Source of the DNA: CAIMUX01 sp964473865
GTDB taxonomy: Bacteria > Eisenbacteria > RBG-16-71-46 > CAIMUX01
Direction of reading: 5' to 3'
DNA length: 64,000 nt
Assembly: GCA_964473865.1 (NCBI GenBank)
Contig: CAYYQN010000009.1
Location: forward strand, 1 to 64,000
In this document: positions 8,613 to 17,841 of the stretch, piece by piece
Numbering within the stretch: the first letter of the stretch is position 1
Layout: the number at the start of each line of letters is the position of its first letter
The notes under the pieces: model-generated
Told to the model about the DNA's origin: nothing
What the model saw: only the letters and a program-made list of their open reading frames with translations
The model's database searches: none
Program-made: the position numbers and the translations under genes

Positions 8613-9317
8613 TCAGCCGGTGAGGCCGGGCCCCGGTTCCCGCTGCCCGAAGAGCCGACTGCCGATGCGCAGGTGCGTCGCACCCTCGAGGATGGCTTCC
8701 GGGAAGTCATCGGACATTCCCATCGAGAGCACACCCAGATCGAGGTCGGGGTGGCGCGCTGCCAGCCGGTCCCGCAAGGTGCGCAGTTGCGCGAAGGCCC
8801 GGCGATTGTCCGTTTCTGTCCCGCCAAGCGGCCCGATGGTCATCAGTCCCCGTAGTTCGATCGCCGGGACGCTTCGGATCTGATCCACGAGCAAGTCGAG
8901 CCCCTCAGGCGTCACGCCCGACTTGGAGGGTTCGCCGGTTGTGTTCACCTGGATCAGGGCGGGGAGCCGGAACCCCGCCGGGGCGTGCTTGCGCACCGCC
9001 TCCGCCAGCTCCAGGCGATCGAGCGAGTGCAGGAGGGCGAGGCGCGGCAGGAGCGCCTTGACCTTGTTCGTCTGCAGGCTCCCCACCATGTGCCAGGCGA
9101 GATCCAGGTCTTCCAGAAGCATCGCCTTGGCCAGGAACTCCTGGGCGCGATTCTCGCCGAAGTGCCGGAGTCCCGCGGCATGCGCCGCGCGCACGGCCGG
9201 CGCAGCTTGGGTCTTCCTAAACGCAACGAACGTGATGGCGGCGGGATCGCGCCCGGCCGCCACACAGGCGCCGGAGATGTCGTCGCGCAGCCGCGACAGC
9301 GAATCGACGATGCTCAC
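8613..9317 (-). CDS. yggS: YggS/PROSC family pyridoxal phosphate-binding protein
   Basis: A 234-residue single-domain protein with the alanine-racemase-like barrel. The PLP lysine is in FVAFRKTQ (about residue 35; the family usually reads VAVSKT). Other family marks are FGENRAQE, WHMVGSLQTNK, IQVNTTGEPSKSG, GLMTIGP and LSMGMSDDF. Family members balance PLP and amino- or keto-acid pools and have no racemase activity. The GTG start at 9317 follows GGGGGAC. It is divergent from lysS. Confidence 0.9.
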   Translation of the reverse strand: MSIVDSLSRLRDDISGACVAAGRDPAAITFVAFRKTQAAPAVRAAHAAGLRHFGENRAQEFLAKAMLLEDLDLAWHMVGSLQTNKVKALLPRLALLHSLDRLELAEAVRKHAPAGFRLPALIQVNTTGEPSKSGVTPEGLDLLVDQIRSVPAIELRGLMTIGPLGGTETDNRRAFAQLRTLRDRLAARHPDLDLGVLSMGMSDDFPEAILEGATHLRIGSRLFGQREPGPGLTG

Positions 9318-9638
9318 AACGGTGTCCCCCGGGTGGCGGCGGCCGCGAGTTTCCCAGGCAAGGCCTGCTGCCGTTCTCGGGGATCATTCCCGCTTCCGCT
9401 CAGGGCGTCAACCATGCTCGGCCGGAGCCCGCCGGCACGCCAGGTCGGGGCCCAACCCGACCTTCCCCGCGCTCCGCTCGATGCGCGGCCTGCCGGCCCC
9501 GGTGGACCCGAGGAGCCGGAGCCCGGCGGCAGCCGATCGCCCGCCTCTCCGAGTCCCTTGAGAGGCACCCCACCGTCGCCTACACTGACCTGTCTTGCGG
9601 GCGAGACGCCCGCCGTCCGGCCACAGAGGAGGTCTTGC
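9318..9638. other. Intergenic region between yggS and lysS
   Basis: A 321-base divergent spacer. It holds the lysS promoter described separately and the lysS ribosome site AGAGGAGG (9625-9632). I see no other gene. The open frame that runs through here into lysS uses unlikely codons and overlaps yggS antisense, so it is not part of lysS. Confidence 0.5.
9558..9586 (+). promoter_or_regulatory. Putative sigma70-type promoter of lysS
   Basis: TTGAGA (9558-9563), a 17-base spacer, then TACACT (9581-9586), followed 52 bases later by the GTG start of lysS. Five of six -35 bases and four of six -10 bases match the consensus. Confidence 0.5.
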
Positions 9639-11153
9639 GTGCGCCCTGAATTGCTGGAGGTCCGCCTGGCCAAGCTCGCGCGGCTCCGTGAGCTCGGGAT
9701 GAACCCCTATCCCTACTCGTTTGCCCGGACACACACGGTCGATCGCTTGTTGCAGGATTTCGATGAGCGCATCGAGGGCGCGCCCGTGGCCGTGTGCGGG
9801 CGCCTCATGGCCTTGCGGCCGATGGGCAAGGCGACCTTCGCCCAGCTCCAGGACCCCGGCGGTCGGATTCAGCTCTACTTCAAGCGAGACCAGATCGGCG
9901 AGACCGCCTACGAAGCGGTCACGCTGCTCGACCTCGGCGATCTCATCGGCGTGCGCGGAATACCGATGCGCACGCGCACCGGTGAAGCGACCGTGCGGGT
10001 CACGGAGCTGGAGGTTCTCTGCAAGGCGGTTCGACCGCTTCCGGTCGTGAAGGAGAAGGACGGGAAGGTCTTCGACGCCTGGGAGGATACCGGTGAGCGC
10101 TATCGTCGCCGCCACCTCGACTTGATCCTGCACCCCGAGGCGCGCCGGGTCTTCGAGGTGCGGGCGCGGACCGTGCGGAGCCTGCGCGCTTTTCTGGACG
10201 AGCGCGGCTTTCTCGAGGTCGAGACCCCGATCCTGCAGACGATCTACGGCGGCGCCAGTGCCCGCCCGTTCGTCACGCATCACAATGCTCTGGATCAGAA
10301 GCTCTTCCTCCGCATCGCCGAGGAGCTCCCGCTGAAGCGCTGTCTGGTCGGGGGATTGGAGCGGGTCTACGAGCTGGGGCGGGTCTTCCGGAACGAAGGA
10401 ATGGACCGGAACCACAACCCGGAGTACACGCTCCTCGAGTTCTACTGGGCGTGGGCCGACTACCGGGCGGCGATGGACCTGGTGGAGGAGATGGTGCGCA
10501 CCGTGGCGCAAGCCGCTGCGGGTACGCTGGAGCCCGAGTGGCGCGGGGTGCGCATTGACCTCGGCGCGCCGTTCCCGCGCCGCTCGATGGGCGACCTGGT
10601 CCACGAGCACACCGGCATCGACCCCCGGCAGGACGACGCGGAGCGGATGCGCGCGTTTCTGCGGGATCGCGATCTGGCCGCACCCGGCTGGGCGAGCCGG
10701 GGCCACCTGATCGAGACCATCTTCGATGCGGAGGTGCAGGCGAAGCTGGTGCAGCCGGTGTTTGTGACGGATCATCCGCGCGAAGTCTCGCCGCTGGCCA
10801 AAGCGCACCGCGAAGAACCTGATCTGTTCGTGGAGCGTTTCGAGCTCTTCATCGGCGGGGCGGAGTTCTGCAACGCCTTCAGTGAGCTGAACGATCCCGT
10901 CGATCAGCGGCGCCGCTTCGAGGACCAGGCGCTCCGGCGGGAACTCGGCGATGAAGAGGCGCAGGTCCTGGATGAGGAGTTCCTGGAGGCGATCGAAACG
11001 GGAATGCCGCCGGCGGCGGGGGTGGGCCTCGGCGTCGACCGTCTGGCCATGTTGTTGAGCGGCGCCACCAGTATCCGCGACGTCCTCCTGTTCCCGCACA
11101 TGCGGTCGGAGGAAGGAGCGCCGCCGGAGGCGGCGGAGTCGGGAGAGGAGTGA
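9639..11153 (+). CDS. lysS: Lysyl-tRNA synthetase, class II
   Basis: A 504-residue enzyme that charges tRNA-Lys. An N-terminal OB-fold anticodon-binding domain (about 45-150) is followed by the class II core. Visible motifs: motif 2 in VFRNEGMDRNHNPEY with the ARM-like TLLEFYWAW, and motif 3 in GVGLGVDRLAML near the C-terminus. The length is typical. Start is GTG 9639, six bases after AGAGGAGG; an earlier in-frame start would overlap yggS antisense. The next gene, a sigma54 activator, begins four bases after the stop, so the two are probably co-transcribed, an unusual pairing. Confidence 0.93.
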   Translation: MRPELLEVRLAKLARLRELGMNPYPYSFARTHTVDRLLQDFDERIEGAPVAVCGRLMALRPMGKATFAQLQDPGGRIQLYFKRDQIGETAYEAVTLLDLGDLIGVRGIPMRTRTGEATVRVTELEVLCKAVRPLPVVKEKDGKVFDAWEDTGERYRRRHLDLILHPEARRVFEVRARTVRSLRAFLDERGFLEVETPILQTIYGGASARPFVTHHNALDQKLFLRIAEELPLKRCLVGGLERVYELGRVFRNEGMDRNHNPEYTLLEFYWAWADYRAAMDLVEEMVRTVAQAAAGTLEPEWRGVRIDLGAPFPRRSMGDLVHEHTGIDPRQDDAERMRAFLRDRDLAAPGWASRGHLIETIFDAEVQAKLVQPVFVTDHPREVSPLAKAHREEPDLFVERFELFIGGAEFCNAFSELNDPVDQRRRFEDQALRRELGDEEAQVLDEEFLEAIETGMPPAAGVGLGVDRLAMLLSGATSIRDVLLFPHMRSEEGAPPEAAESGEE

Positions 11154-11157
11154 GGCC

Positions 11158-12168
11158 TTGACCGTGGCGGGAGGTGATCGCACGCGGGTCGGCACCGGCG
11201 AACCGGGCCGGCAGGAGACGATCATCGCGGTCTCTGAATCGATGCGACGGGTGCTGCGTCTGGTCGAGAAGATTGCGCCGACGGAGACGACGGTGCTGAT
11301 CACCGGCGAGAGCGGCACCGGCAAGGAGAAAGTGGCCCGTTTTCTCCATTTGCAGAGCGGGCGCGCTTCGGGTCCCTTCATCGCGGTGAACGCGGCCGCC
11401 ATTCCGGAGGGGCTGATTGAGAGCGAGCTGTTTGGGCACGTCCGGGGCGCCTTCACCGACGCGCGCGATCGGAAGCGCGGCTATTTTGAGCTGGCTGACG
11501 GCGGGACCCTCTTCCTGGACGAGATCGCCGAGACCTCGCCTCTGGTCCAGGTGAAGCTCCTCCGGGTGCTGCAGGACCGGGAGGTCCGTCCGGTAGGGGC
11601 CGACTTCTCCCTCAAGGTCGATCTCCGCATCATCACCGCCACCAATCGGGACCTGCGCTCGGCGTTGACGGCCGGGCGTTTTCGGGAGGACCTCTACTAC
11701 CGATTGAACGTCTTCAGCATCCACCTGCCGCCGCTAAGGGAACGGCAGGAGGACATCCCGTTCTTGGCGAACTACTTCCTGGAGCTGATCGGGGAGAGGA
11801 CCGGGCGGACCTTTCGGGGGTTCAGCGAGCCGGCGCTTGCCCTCCTCGTGAACTACGCCTGGCCCGGAAACGCCCGCGAACTCGAAAACGCCGTGGAGCG
11901 CGCGGCGGCGCTCGCCGATGGACCGTGGATCCTGCCCCGGGACCTGCCGGCGGAGGTCACGGAGCACGGCCTGCCGTTGCTTACGGAGGGGCATGCGCCT
12001 CCCTTGGCGGACAATCTGACTCTGGAGCAGATGGAAGCCTGGTACATTCGAAGGGTCCTGGAGCGCGAGAAGGGGAACCAGACCCTGGCGGCCCAGATCC
12101 TCGGCATCTCCCGGTCGACCCTCTGGCGAAAGGTGAAGCGCTACAACCTGCAGGGCGTGGTGCGGTGA
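11158..12168 (+). CDS. Sigma54-dependent transcriptional activator (no receiver domain)
   Basis: A 336-residue bacterial enhancer-binding protein made only of the AAA+ core and a C-terminal Fis-type HTH. Walker A is GESGTGKE, Walker B is GTLFLDEI, and the R-finger region is FREDLYYRLNVF. The sigma54-contact loop reads GAFTDA rather than the canonical GAFTGA. The HTH NQTLAAQILGISRSTLWRKV is at the end. Without a sensory domain its activity must be set by a partner or by its amount. Start TTG 11158 sits four bases after lysS. It precedes dnaK by 247 bases. Confidence 0.85.
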   Translation: MTVAGGDRTRVGTGEPGRQETIIAVSESMRRVLRLVEKIAPTETTVLITGESGTGKEKVARFLHLQSGRASGPFIAVNAAAIPEGLIESELFGHVRGAFTDARDRKRGYFELADGGTLFLDEIAETSPLVQVKLLRVLQDREVRPVGADFSLKVDLRIITATNRDLRSALTAGRFREDLYYRLNVFSIHLPPLRERQEDIPFLANYFLELIGERTGRTFRGFSEPALALLVNYAWPGNARELENAVERAAALADGPWILPRDLPAEVTEHGLPLLTEGHAPPLADNLTLEQMEAWYIRRVLEREKGNQTLAAQILGISRSTLWRKVKRYNLQGVVR

Positions 12169-12415
12169 TTGTGGATTTCGGCCTGGCGCTTGTTTCAGGA
12201 TTGCGCCGGACCGACGTACCAACTTGAAACGCGGCGCCCGCGGCTCCCCCCTCCAGTCGCCCGACCGTGCCCCCACCCGGGTAACCTGTTCAGAATCAAC
12301 ACTGTTTTCCCCGACACGGACAGGCCGATTCCGGCACGCTGATTTAGGGCGGGTTGGAGCCATCATCCATCCCGGGCCCGACGTCCGGGAGGACATCCTG
12401 GAAAGGGGAACTGCC

Positions 12416-14368
12416 ATGGGAAAGATCATTGGCATCGACCTGGGGACCACCAACTCCTGCGTCGCCGTCATGGAGGGGGGAGAGCCGGTGGTCATCCCCA
12501 ACTCAGAGGGTAACCGCACCACCCCCTCGGTCGTGGGATTCAAGAAGGATGGAGAGACGATCGTCGGCGCGGTGGCCAAGCGCCAGGCAGTCACCAACCC
12601 GAAGAACACCGTCTTCTCGATAAAGCGGTTCATGGGCCGCAAGTACTCCGAGGTCCAGACCGAGATGAAGCAGGTCCCCTACGAAGTGGTTGCCGGGGAC
12701 AACGCTGACGCCCGCGTGCGGATCGAGGGCAAGGTCTGGTCGCCGCCCGAGATCTCCGCCAAGGTGCTTCAGAAGATGCGGCAGACGGCGGAAGACTATC
12801 TGGGCGAGAAGGTGACCGAGGCGGTCATTACCGTCCCGGCCTACTTCAACGACAGTCAACGGCAGGCGACGAAGGACGCGGGCCGCATCGCCGGCCTCGA
12901 AGTCAAGCGCATCATCAACGAGCCGACCGCGGCCGCGCTCGCGTACGGGCTCGACAAGGGCAAGACCGACCGCAAGGTCGCGGTCTACGACCTGGGAGGC
13001 GGCACCTTTGACATCTCCATTCTCGAGTTGGGTGACGGCGTCTTCGAGGTCAAGTCGACCAATGGCGATACCCACCTCGGCGGAGACGACTTCGATCAGC
13101 GGATCATCAACTGGATCGCCGAGGAGTTCCTGCGTTCAGACGGTCTCGACTTGCGGAAGGACCCGATGGCGCTGCAGCGCGTGCGCGAGGCGGCGGAGAA
13201 GGCCAAGTGCGAGTTATCCACCGTCCAGCAGACCGACATCAACCTGCCCTACGTGACGGCCGATGCTTCGGGACCGAAGCACCTGAACCTCTCCCTGACC
13301 CGGGCGAAGTTCGAGCAGCTGGTTGGCGATCTGGTCCAGCGGACCATCGGTCCCTGCGAGCAGGCGCTCCGGGACGCCGGCCTCAAGGCGACGGACATCG
13401 ACGAGGTGATCCTGGTTGGCGGCTCCACGCGCGTGCCCATGGTGCAGGAGACGGTGAAGCGGAGCTTCGGCCGCGAGCCGCATCGAGGAGTGAACCCGGA
13501 TGAAGTCGTGGCCGTCGGCGCCGCGATCCAGGGTGGCGTGCTGGCGGGCGACGTCAAGGACGTGTTGCTGTTGGATGTGACGCCGCTGACGCTCGGCATC
13601 GAGACTCTGGGCGGCGTGCGCACCCCGCTCATCGAGAGAAACACGACGATCCCCACGCGCAAGTCCCAGGTCTTCTCGACGGCCAGCGACAGCCAGCCGA
13701 CCGTCGAGATTCATGTCCTTCAGGGTGAACGCGAGATGGCAACCGACAACAAGTCGCTCGGAACCTTCCAGCTCACCGGGATTCCGCCCGCCCCGCGGGG
13801 CGTGCCGCAGATCGAGGTCACATTCGATATCGACGCCAACGGCATTCTCAAGGTCTCCGCCAAGGACAAGGCGACCGGCCGGGAACAGAGTATCGTGGTG
13901 CAGGCCGGATCGGGACTCGATGAGTCCGAGATCCAGAAGATGGTGCACGACGCCGAGGTGCACTCCGCGGAGGACAAGAAGCGGCGCGAGGCGATCGACA
14001 CCAAGAACCAGGCCGAGCACCTTGCCTACGAGGTGGAGAAGAACCTGGGTGAGTTCGGAGACAAGATCGACGCGGCCGACAAGACGCGGGTGGGAGAGAC
14101 GCTCGCGAAGCTCAAGACCGCCACTGCCGGCGGGAATACCGATGAGATCAAGCGGGCCATGGACGAGATGAACCGGGCCTGGCAGGCGGTGGCCACCGCC
14201 ATGTATCAGAAGACCTCCGGGCAGGAGTCTGCCGGTGCGGGTGGTCCGACCGGCGGACCGGCCGGAGGGTTCACGCCTCCACCTCCGCCTCCGGGCGAGA
14301 AGACGGGCGGTCCCAGCGGGCCGATCGACGCCGACTTCGAGGTCGTGGACGACGACAAGAAGAAGTAG
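12416..14368 (+). CDS. dnaK: Chaperone DnaK (Hsp70)
   Basis: A 650-residue Hsp70. The ATPase domain opens with GIDLGTTNSCVAV and contains the second phosphate loop YDLGGGTFDISI and the VGGSTRVP motif. The substrate-binding domain has the linker DVLLLDVTPLTLG. A Gly/Pro-rich tail ends in the DADFEVVDDD motif typical of bacterial DnaK. I chose ATG 12416 (after GGAAAGGGG) because the protein then starts exactly at the family N-terminus; the frame is open 192 bases further upstream without support. No CIRCE operator is visible in the 247 bases upstream. grpE follows with one gene between; dnaJ is not in the window. Confidence 0.96.
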   Translation: MGKIIGIDLGTTNSCVAVMEGGEPVVIPNSEGNRTTPSVVGFKKDGETIVGAVAKRQAVTNPKNTVFSIKRFMGRKYSEVQTEMKQVPYEVVAGDNADARVRIEGKVWSPPEISAKVLQKMRQTAEDYLGEKVTEAVITVPAYFNDSQRQATKDAGRIAGLEVKRIINEPTAAALAYGLDKGKTDRKVAVYDLGGGTFDISILELGDGVFEVKSTNGDTHLGGDDFDQRIINWIAEEFLRSDGLDLRKDPMALQRVREAAEKAKCELSTVQQTDINLPYVTADASGPKHLNLSLTRAKFEQLVGDLVQRTIGPCEQALRDAGLKATDIDEVILVGGSTRVPMVQETVKRSFGREPHRGVNPDEVVAVGAAIQGGVLAGDVKDVLLLDVTPLTLGIETLGGVRTPLIERNTTIPTRKSQVFSTASDSQPTVEIHVLQGEREMATDNKSLGTFQLTGIPPAPRGVPQIEVTFDIDANGILKVSAKDKATGREQSIVVQAGSGLDESEIQKMVHDAEVHSAEDKKRREAIDTKNQAEHLAYEVEKNLGEFGDKIDAADKTRVGETLAKLKTATAGGNTDEIKRAMDEMNRAWQAVATAMYQKTSGQESAGAGGPTGGPAGGFTPPPPPPGEKTGGPSGPIDADFEVVDDDKKK

Positions 14369-14486
14369 CGTGTCACCCCGGTTCCGGGATCGAGAGCGCG
14401 CGTCGTCCTGGTTCCGTGCGCCCGATGGACGACCATATCCACAGGCGCGGGCTTGAAGCGCGATGACGCGAGGAGGGTGCGGTCGG

Positions 14487-14921
14487 ATGGCGAATTGGAC
14501 GGCTGATGACCTCTTCCGATGGTGGATCGTCCAGCAGCAGAGCGCGGTCATGGTGCATCTGGGGAAGATCACCAACCCGGTTTCCGGGAAGGTCGAGCGG
14601 GACCTGGAGACCGCGCGGCTGCTGATTGACCTGATCGCCGCCGTGGAGTCCAAGACCAAGGGGAATCTGTCCGCGGATGAGGCGCGATTCCTGGGCGGCG
14701 TCTTGACGAATCTCCGGCTCAACTTCGTGCAGGAGGCCTCGCGTCCGGATGCTCCGGAGACGGGGGACTCCGCCGGCCCCTCGCCCGATGGCGCGGGCGC
14801 GTCTGCCCAGACGACGCCGCCAGGCGATGCGCCGGGCGATGCGCCCGGCGATCCGGCGGGTAGTCAGCCGGGTGATCCGCCGGGCAATGCGGATGGCGGG
14901 TCGGGGGCGGACGCGCGTTGA
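14487..14921 (+). CDS. DUF1844 family protein
   Basis: A 144-residue protein. Residues 1-85 match the DUF1844 pattern: TADDLFRWWIVQQQSAVMV, then LGKITNP, then ARLLIDLIAAVESKTKGNL and a final EARFLGGVLTNLRL helix. Function is unknown; the family is often near translation or chaperone genes. The C-terminal 50 residues are low-complexity, with PGDAPGD-type repeats. ATG 14487 follows GGAGGG by 9 bases and is preferred to ATG 14463. It sits between dnaK and grpE on the same strand. Confidence 0.8.
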   Translation: MANWTADDLFRWWIVQQQSAVMVHLGKITNPVSGKVERDLETARLLIDLIAAVESKTKGNLSADEARFLGGVLTNLRLNFVQEASRPDAPETGDSAGPSPDGAGASAQTTPPGDAPGDAPGDPAGSQPGDPPGNADGGSGADAR

Positions 14922-15015
14922 GCGGGATCGGAGTCCCTCGAGATGAGGCCGACGTGGCATTCCGTTGCCGGGTCAGGAGCGTACGCACGTTGACCGGGGT
15001 CGCGGAGGGTTGGGT

Positions 15016-15726
15016 GTGAAGAAGCATCGTCCGGAACACGCATCGCCTCGGGATCCGGTCCCGCCGCGTCCGAACGCGGCGGGGCGGGGGAGCGCGACTG
15101 CCCCGGATGAGCCAAGACCGGTTCCGGACTCGCCGGTGTCCAGCGGAAACGAGTCCATCGCGAAGGGGGAAGGCAGATTGCCGGCGGACGAAGGGACGCT
15201 CGAGGCTGTTACGGAGTCCTCGGCCGCAGAGACTCTGTCCTCGGATCCCCCGGAGCGCGCGGTCCTGGAGACCCCGTCCGATGCCGAGGCGAGGGCCGCG
15301 GATTACCTGGACCAGCTTCAGAGACTCAAGGCGGAGTTCGATAACTACCGTAAGCGGACTGCGAAGGAGCGCGAGGTCTGGTTCGTCCAGGCCCAGGCCG
15401 AAGTGGCCGAATCGCTCCTGCCGGTGCTGGACGATCTTCGTCGGGCCCGGGAGCACGAGAAGCCCGGGGCCGACGGCAAGGCCGATGGCTGGTGGCTCAT
15501 CTTCAAGCGGTTCGAAGAGACTCTGGAGCGGTTGGGGCTGGAAACGCAGGGGGTGGAGCCAGGCTGCGCGTTTGATCCGGAGCTACACGACGCGATGATG
15601 GCCGAACCGTCTGCGGACCATCCCGAAGGAACCATCATCCGCGTTCTCGAGCCGGGGTACCTCTACCGCGGCCGACTGCTCCGGCGGAGCCGAATCTCCT
15701 GCTCCTCCGGTCCCCCCGGGGAGTAG
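15016..15726 (+). CDS. grpE: Nucleotide exchange factor GrpE
   Basis: A 236-residue DnaK co-chaperone that releases ADP. The N-terminal 80 residues are acidic and low-complexity. The coiled-coil then starts at YLDQLQRLKAEFDNYRKRT, followed by the four-helix part (SLLPVLDDLRRAR) and the beta domain FDPELHDAMM and GYLYRGRLLR. The last dozen residues are Ser/Gly/Pro-rich and lack the usual RPARV-type ending, a mild oddity. Start is GTG 15016, 6 bases after GGAGGG, rather than the upstream TTG 14965. The second sigma54 activator begins three bases after the stop. Confidence 0.88.
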   Translation: MKKHRPEHASPRDPVPPRPNAAGRGSATAPDEPRPVPDSPVSSGNESIAKGEGRLPADEGTLEAVTESSAAETLSSDPPERAVLETPSDAEARAADYLDQLQRLKAEFDNYRKRTAKEREVWFVQAQAEVAESLLPVLDDLRRAREHEKPGADGKADGWWLIFKRFEETLERLGLETQGVEPGCAFDPELHDAMMAEPSADHPEGTIIRVLEPGYLYRGRLLRRSRISCSSGPPGE

Positions 15727-15729
15727 CGG

Positions 15730-17292
15730 TTGGCAGACGTCTCGGCAGGTCTCTCTCATACGGAGCGTATCGAGGTTCTGATCATCGGCGGCCCCGAGCT
15801 GGCGGGGTGGGTCACATCCGGCCTCGAGGGGATACCCCACCGAGTGGTTTCGTTCTCAACGGTTCCTGAGGCGCGGGCGTTCGGTCCGGGCGGGCCGGAG
15901 TCCCGTCCGGATGCGCCGGAGTCCGGCACCGCAGACCGACGCCAGCCCGACCCCGAGCGTTCAACGGGGCCGAACCCGGCCGCGGCCGCGCTGGACCCTG
16001 ACCTTGCGCTGATTGAGGAGAGCGCCGACGCGGACTTCCACTCCCGTCTGATCCGGTTCAAGCGTCTCCACCCACGTTGTCAGGTGCTCCTCGTCGGGGC
16101 CGAGGAATCGGCACTCAACCCGCGCAGTCTGGGATCGGCGGTCGTCCGTCACTGGTTTTTTCGGCCGGTGGTGCCGCAAGTCGTGGTCGAGACGCTCCGG
16201 GCCGCCGGACGGTCGCTGGCGCGCGATCGCCGGGAGAAGGAGCGGCACACGCGCTCACTCGCTTCGCTGCAGGACTTCATCGGCACGCACCCGGCGCTCT
16301 GCGACACCCTCGAGCTGGCGCGACGAGTGGCGGCCAGCCCGAGCACTTCGGTTCTGGTGCTGGGGGAGACCGGCACCGGGAAGGGCCTGTTGGCCCGCGC
16401 CATCCATGGCGAGAGTCCTCGCGCCGGCGGCCCCTTTGTGGAGATCAACTGCGCGGCCATTCCAGCGAACCTGATCGAGTCTGAGCTCTTCGGGCACACC
16501 CGCGGCGCGTTCACTTCTGCGGTGCGCGACAAGCCGGGGCTCCTGGAGCTGGCTGACGGCGGCACGGCATTCCTCGACGAGGTCGGGGAGCTGGAATCGG
16601 TCGTTCAGGCAAAGCTCCTGAAGTTCCTCGACGACGGCGTGCTGCGCCGTCTGGCCGCCACGTCGACGGTGCGGGTAAACACGCGGGTGATCGCGGCCAC
16701 CAATCGTGACCTGGAAGCCGAGGTCTCGCGCGGACGATTTCGCCTGGATCTCTATCACCGGTTGAGCGTGATGGTGTTGCGCCTGCCGCCTCTGCGCGAG
16801 CGCCGCGAGGATATTCCGCTGCTCGCCGCGCGCTTCCTGGCGGAGCAGTCGCGCAGCCTCCGGGGCGAACCGATGTCCTGGAGCGGCGAAGCGATGGAAG
16901 CGCTCACCGCCTACGACTGGCCGGGCAATGTCCGCGAGCTGATGAACCTGACCGAGAGACTCGCTCTCCTGGCGCCGCCGGGGCAGCCGATCGGAATCGA
17001 CAACCTGCCGGCGGGAATGCTAGCTCGCGTGCCGCTTCTGCGGGTGCTGGACAAGGGCGAGGCGCCGCTCGTGGTCCTGCCGCCCGAGGGAGTCCCCTTT
17101 GATGCGATCGAGCGGGCGGTGCTCGAGGCTGCGTTGCGGCTGGCCGGCGGAAACGTGACCCGGGCCGCGGATCTTCTCGGCATGGGACGCGGCAGTCTCC
17201 GCTACCGGCTCGATCGGCTTCACTTCGAGCTCGGCGCTTCGCGGCGGCGGGGTCGCCCGATGGGCCGTCGCCGGCCGCCCCGCGCTGCCTGA
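15730..17292 (+). CDS. Sigma54-dependent activator with degenerate N-terminal receiver-like domain
   Basis: A 520-residue enhancer-binding protein. Residues 15-155 look like a receiver fold (VLIIGG, DLALIEES, VLLVG) but carry Glu/Ser where the phosphorylated Asp would be, and hold an inserted Pro-rich loop at 55-85. The AAA+ core follows: Walker A GETGTGKG, Walker B GTAFLDEV, and the contact loop GAFTSA instead of GAFTGA. A C-terminal Fis-like HTH (NVTRAADLLGMGRGSLRYRL) and a basic Arg-rich tail end the protein. It starts at TTG 15730, three bases after grpE, so it is probably part of the same operon. Confidence 0.82.
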   Translation: MADVSAGLSHTERIEVLIIGGPELAGWVTSGLEGIPHRVVSFSTVPEARAFGPGGPESRPDAPESGTADRRQPDPERSTGPNPAAAALDPDLALIEESADADFHSRLIRFKRLHPRCQVLLVGAEESALNPRSLGSAVVRHWFFRPVVPQVVVETLRAAGRSLARDRREKERHTRSLASLQDFIGTHPALCDTLELARRVAASPSTSVLVLGETGTGKGLLARAIHGESPRAGGPFVEINCAAIPANLIESELFGHTRGAFTSAVRDKPGLLELADGGTAFLDEVGELESVVQAKLLKFLDDGVLRRLAATSTVRVNTRVIAATNRDLEAEVSRGRFRLDLYHRLSVMVLRLPPLRERREDIPLLAARFLAEQSRSLRGEPMSWSGEAMEALTAYDWPGNVRELMNLTERLALLAPPGQPIGIDNLPAGMLARVPLLRVLDKGEAPLVVLPPEGVPFDAIERAVLEAALRLAGGNVTRAADLLGMGRGSLRYRLDRLHFELGASRRRGRPMGRRRPPRAA

Positions 17293-17317
17293 TCCGGCGC
17301 CGCCCACCGGTCCGTGA

Positions 17318-17614
17318 TCAGAGACCGGGCTGGTCCGATGGCGCCGCCTGCGGCCGCACCAGGATGTCGGACGCGATCTCCTCGTCCAGCGCCAGGTCGG
17401 TCTCGCCGACCCGCACGACAAACGTCGGGAGCTTCTGCTGCAGGACGAGAAGCGCCCCGGGAATGACGCCGTAGGTTGCGAGCAGGTCGATGCGCGAGCG
17501 GCGCCGGGCCCGCACCCGCACCACCTCGCAGCCGCGTCCCGCGGCCAAGGCCGTCAACGGGATCCCTCCGGACTCTTCCTCCGTCGGCCCGGCGCGATGC
17601 TTCCGCCGCCTCAT
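17318..17614 (-). CDS. feoA: FeoA family protein
   Basis: A 98-residue small SH3-like protein that supports the ferrous iron transporter FeoB at the cytoplasmic face. The FeoA fold runs from IPLTALAAGRGCEVV to LALDEEIASDILV, with the conserved LLATYGVIPGALL centre (family: RLxxLGxxPG). The ATG at 17614 overlaps the stop of the upstream Cys-rich gene (ATGA) and has GGAGGCGGAG before it. An upstream in-frame start at 17791 would overlap that gene, so I reject it. It is the last gene of the fur-feoB operon. Confidence 0.85.
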   Translation of the reverse strand: MRRRKHRAGPTEEESGGIPLTALAAGRGCEVVRVRARRRSRIDLLATYGVIPGALLVLQQKLPTFVVRVGETDLALDEEIASDILVRPQAAPSDQPGL

Positions 17615-17841
17615 CTCCGCCTCCGCCAGGCCGACACCACCAGGCGACGCAACCTTGCGAGTCGCCGGCGAACCGGCTCTTCGTCCGGGAACTGGTACCC
17701 GCAGTGCGGGCAGCAAACGACGCGGCAGTGCCGGGAGATCGGGCAACCGACGTGGCACCTCATGTCGGCGGACGAGAATCGCCGGCGGCACAGCGGGCAG
17801 TGGATCTCCCGCGCGGATCTCAGACCGGAAGGCCGAGCCAT
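17611..17841 (-). CDS. Small Cys-rich (zinc-ribbon-like) protein of the feo operon
   Basis: A 76-residue protein encoded between feoB and feoA. Its Cys pattern is CPLC, then a Cys in MRCHVGC, then CPIS, CRVVCC and CPHCGYQFP, nine Cys in about 35 residues, followed by an Arg-rich helix. It looks like a zinc ribbon or Fe-S binding mini protein. Similar short Cys-rich ORFs accompany feoAB in other bacteria (from memory, not checked). The ATG at 17841 lies inside the end of feoB (22-base overlap) after GGGGGC, and the stop overlaps the feoA start, so all three are translationally coupled. A role in iron sensing or FeoB regulation is inference. Confidence 0.7.
   Translation of the reverse strand: MARPSGLRSAREIHCPLCRRRFSSADMRCHVGCPISRHCRVVCCPHCGYQFPDEEPVRRRLARLRRLVVSAWRRRR

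Noticed and set aside
12169..12415. CIRCE/HrcA operator upstream of dnaK
   Set aside because: No TTAGCACTC-N9-GAGTGCTAA-like inverted repeat is present.
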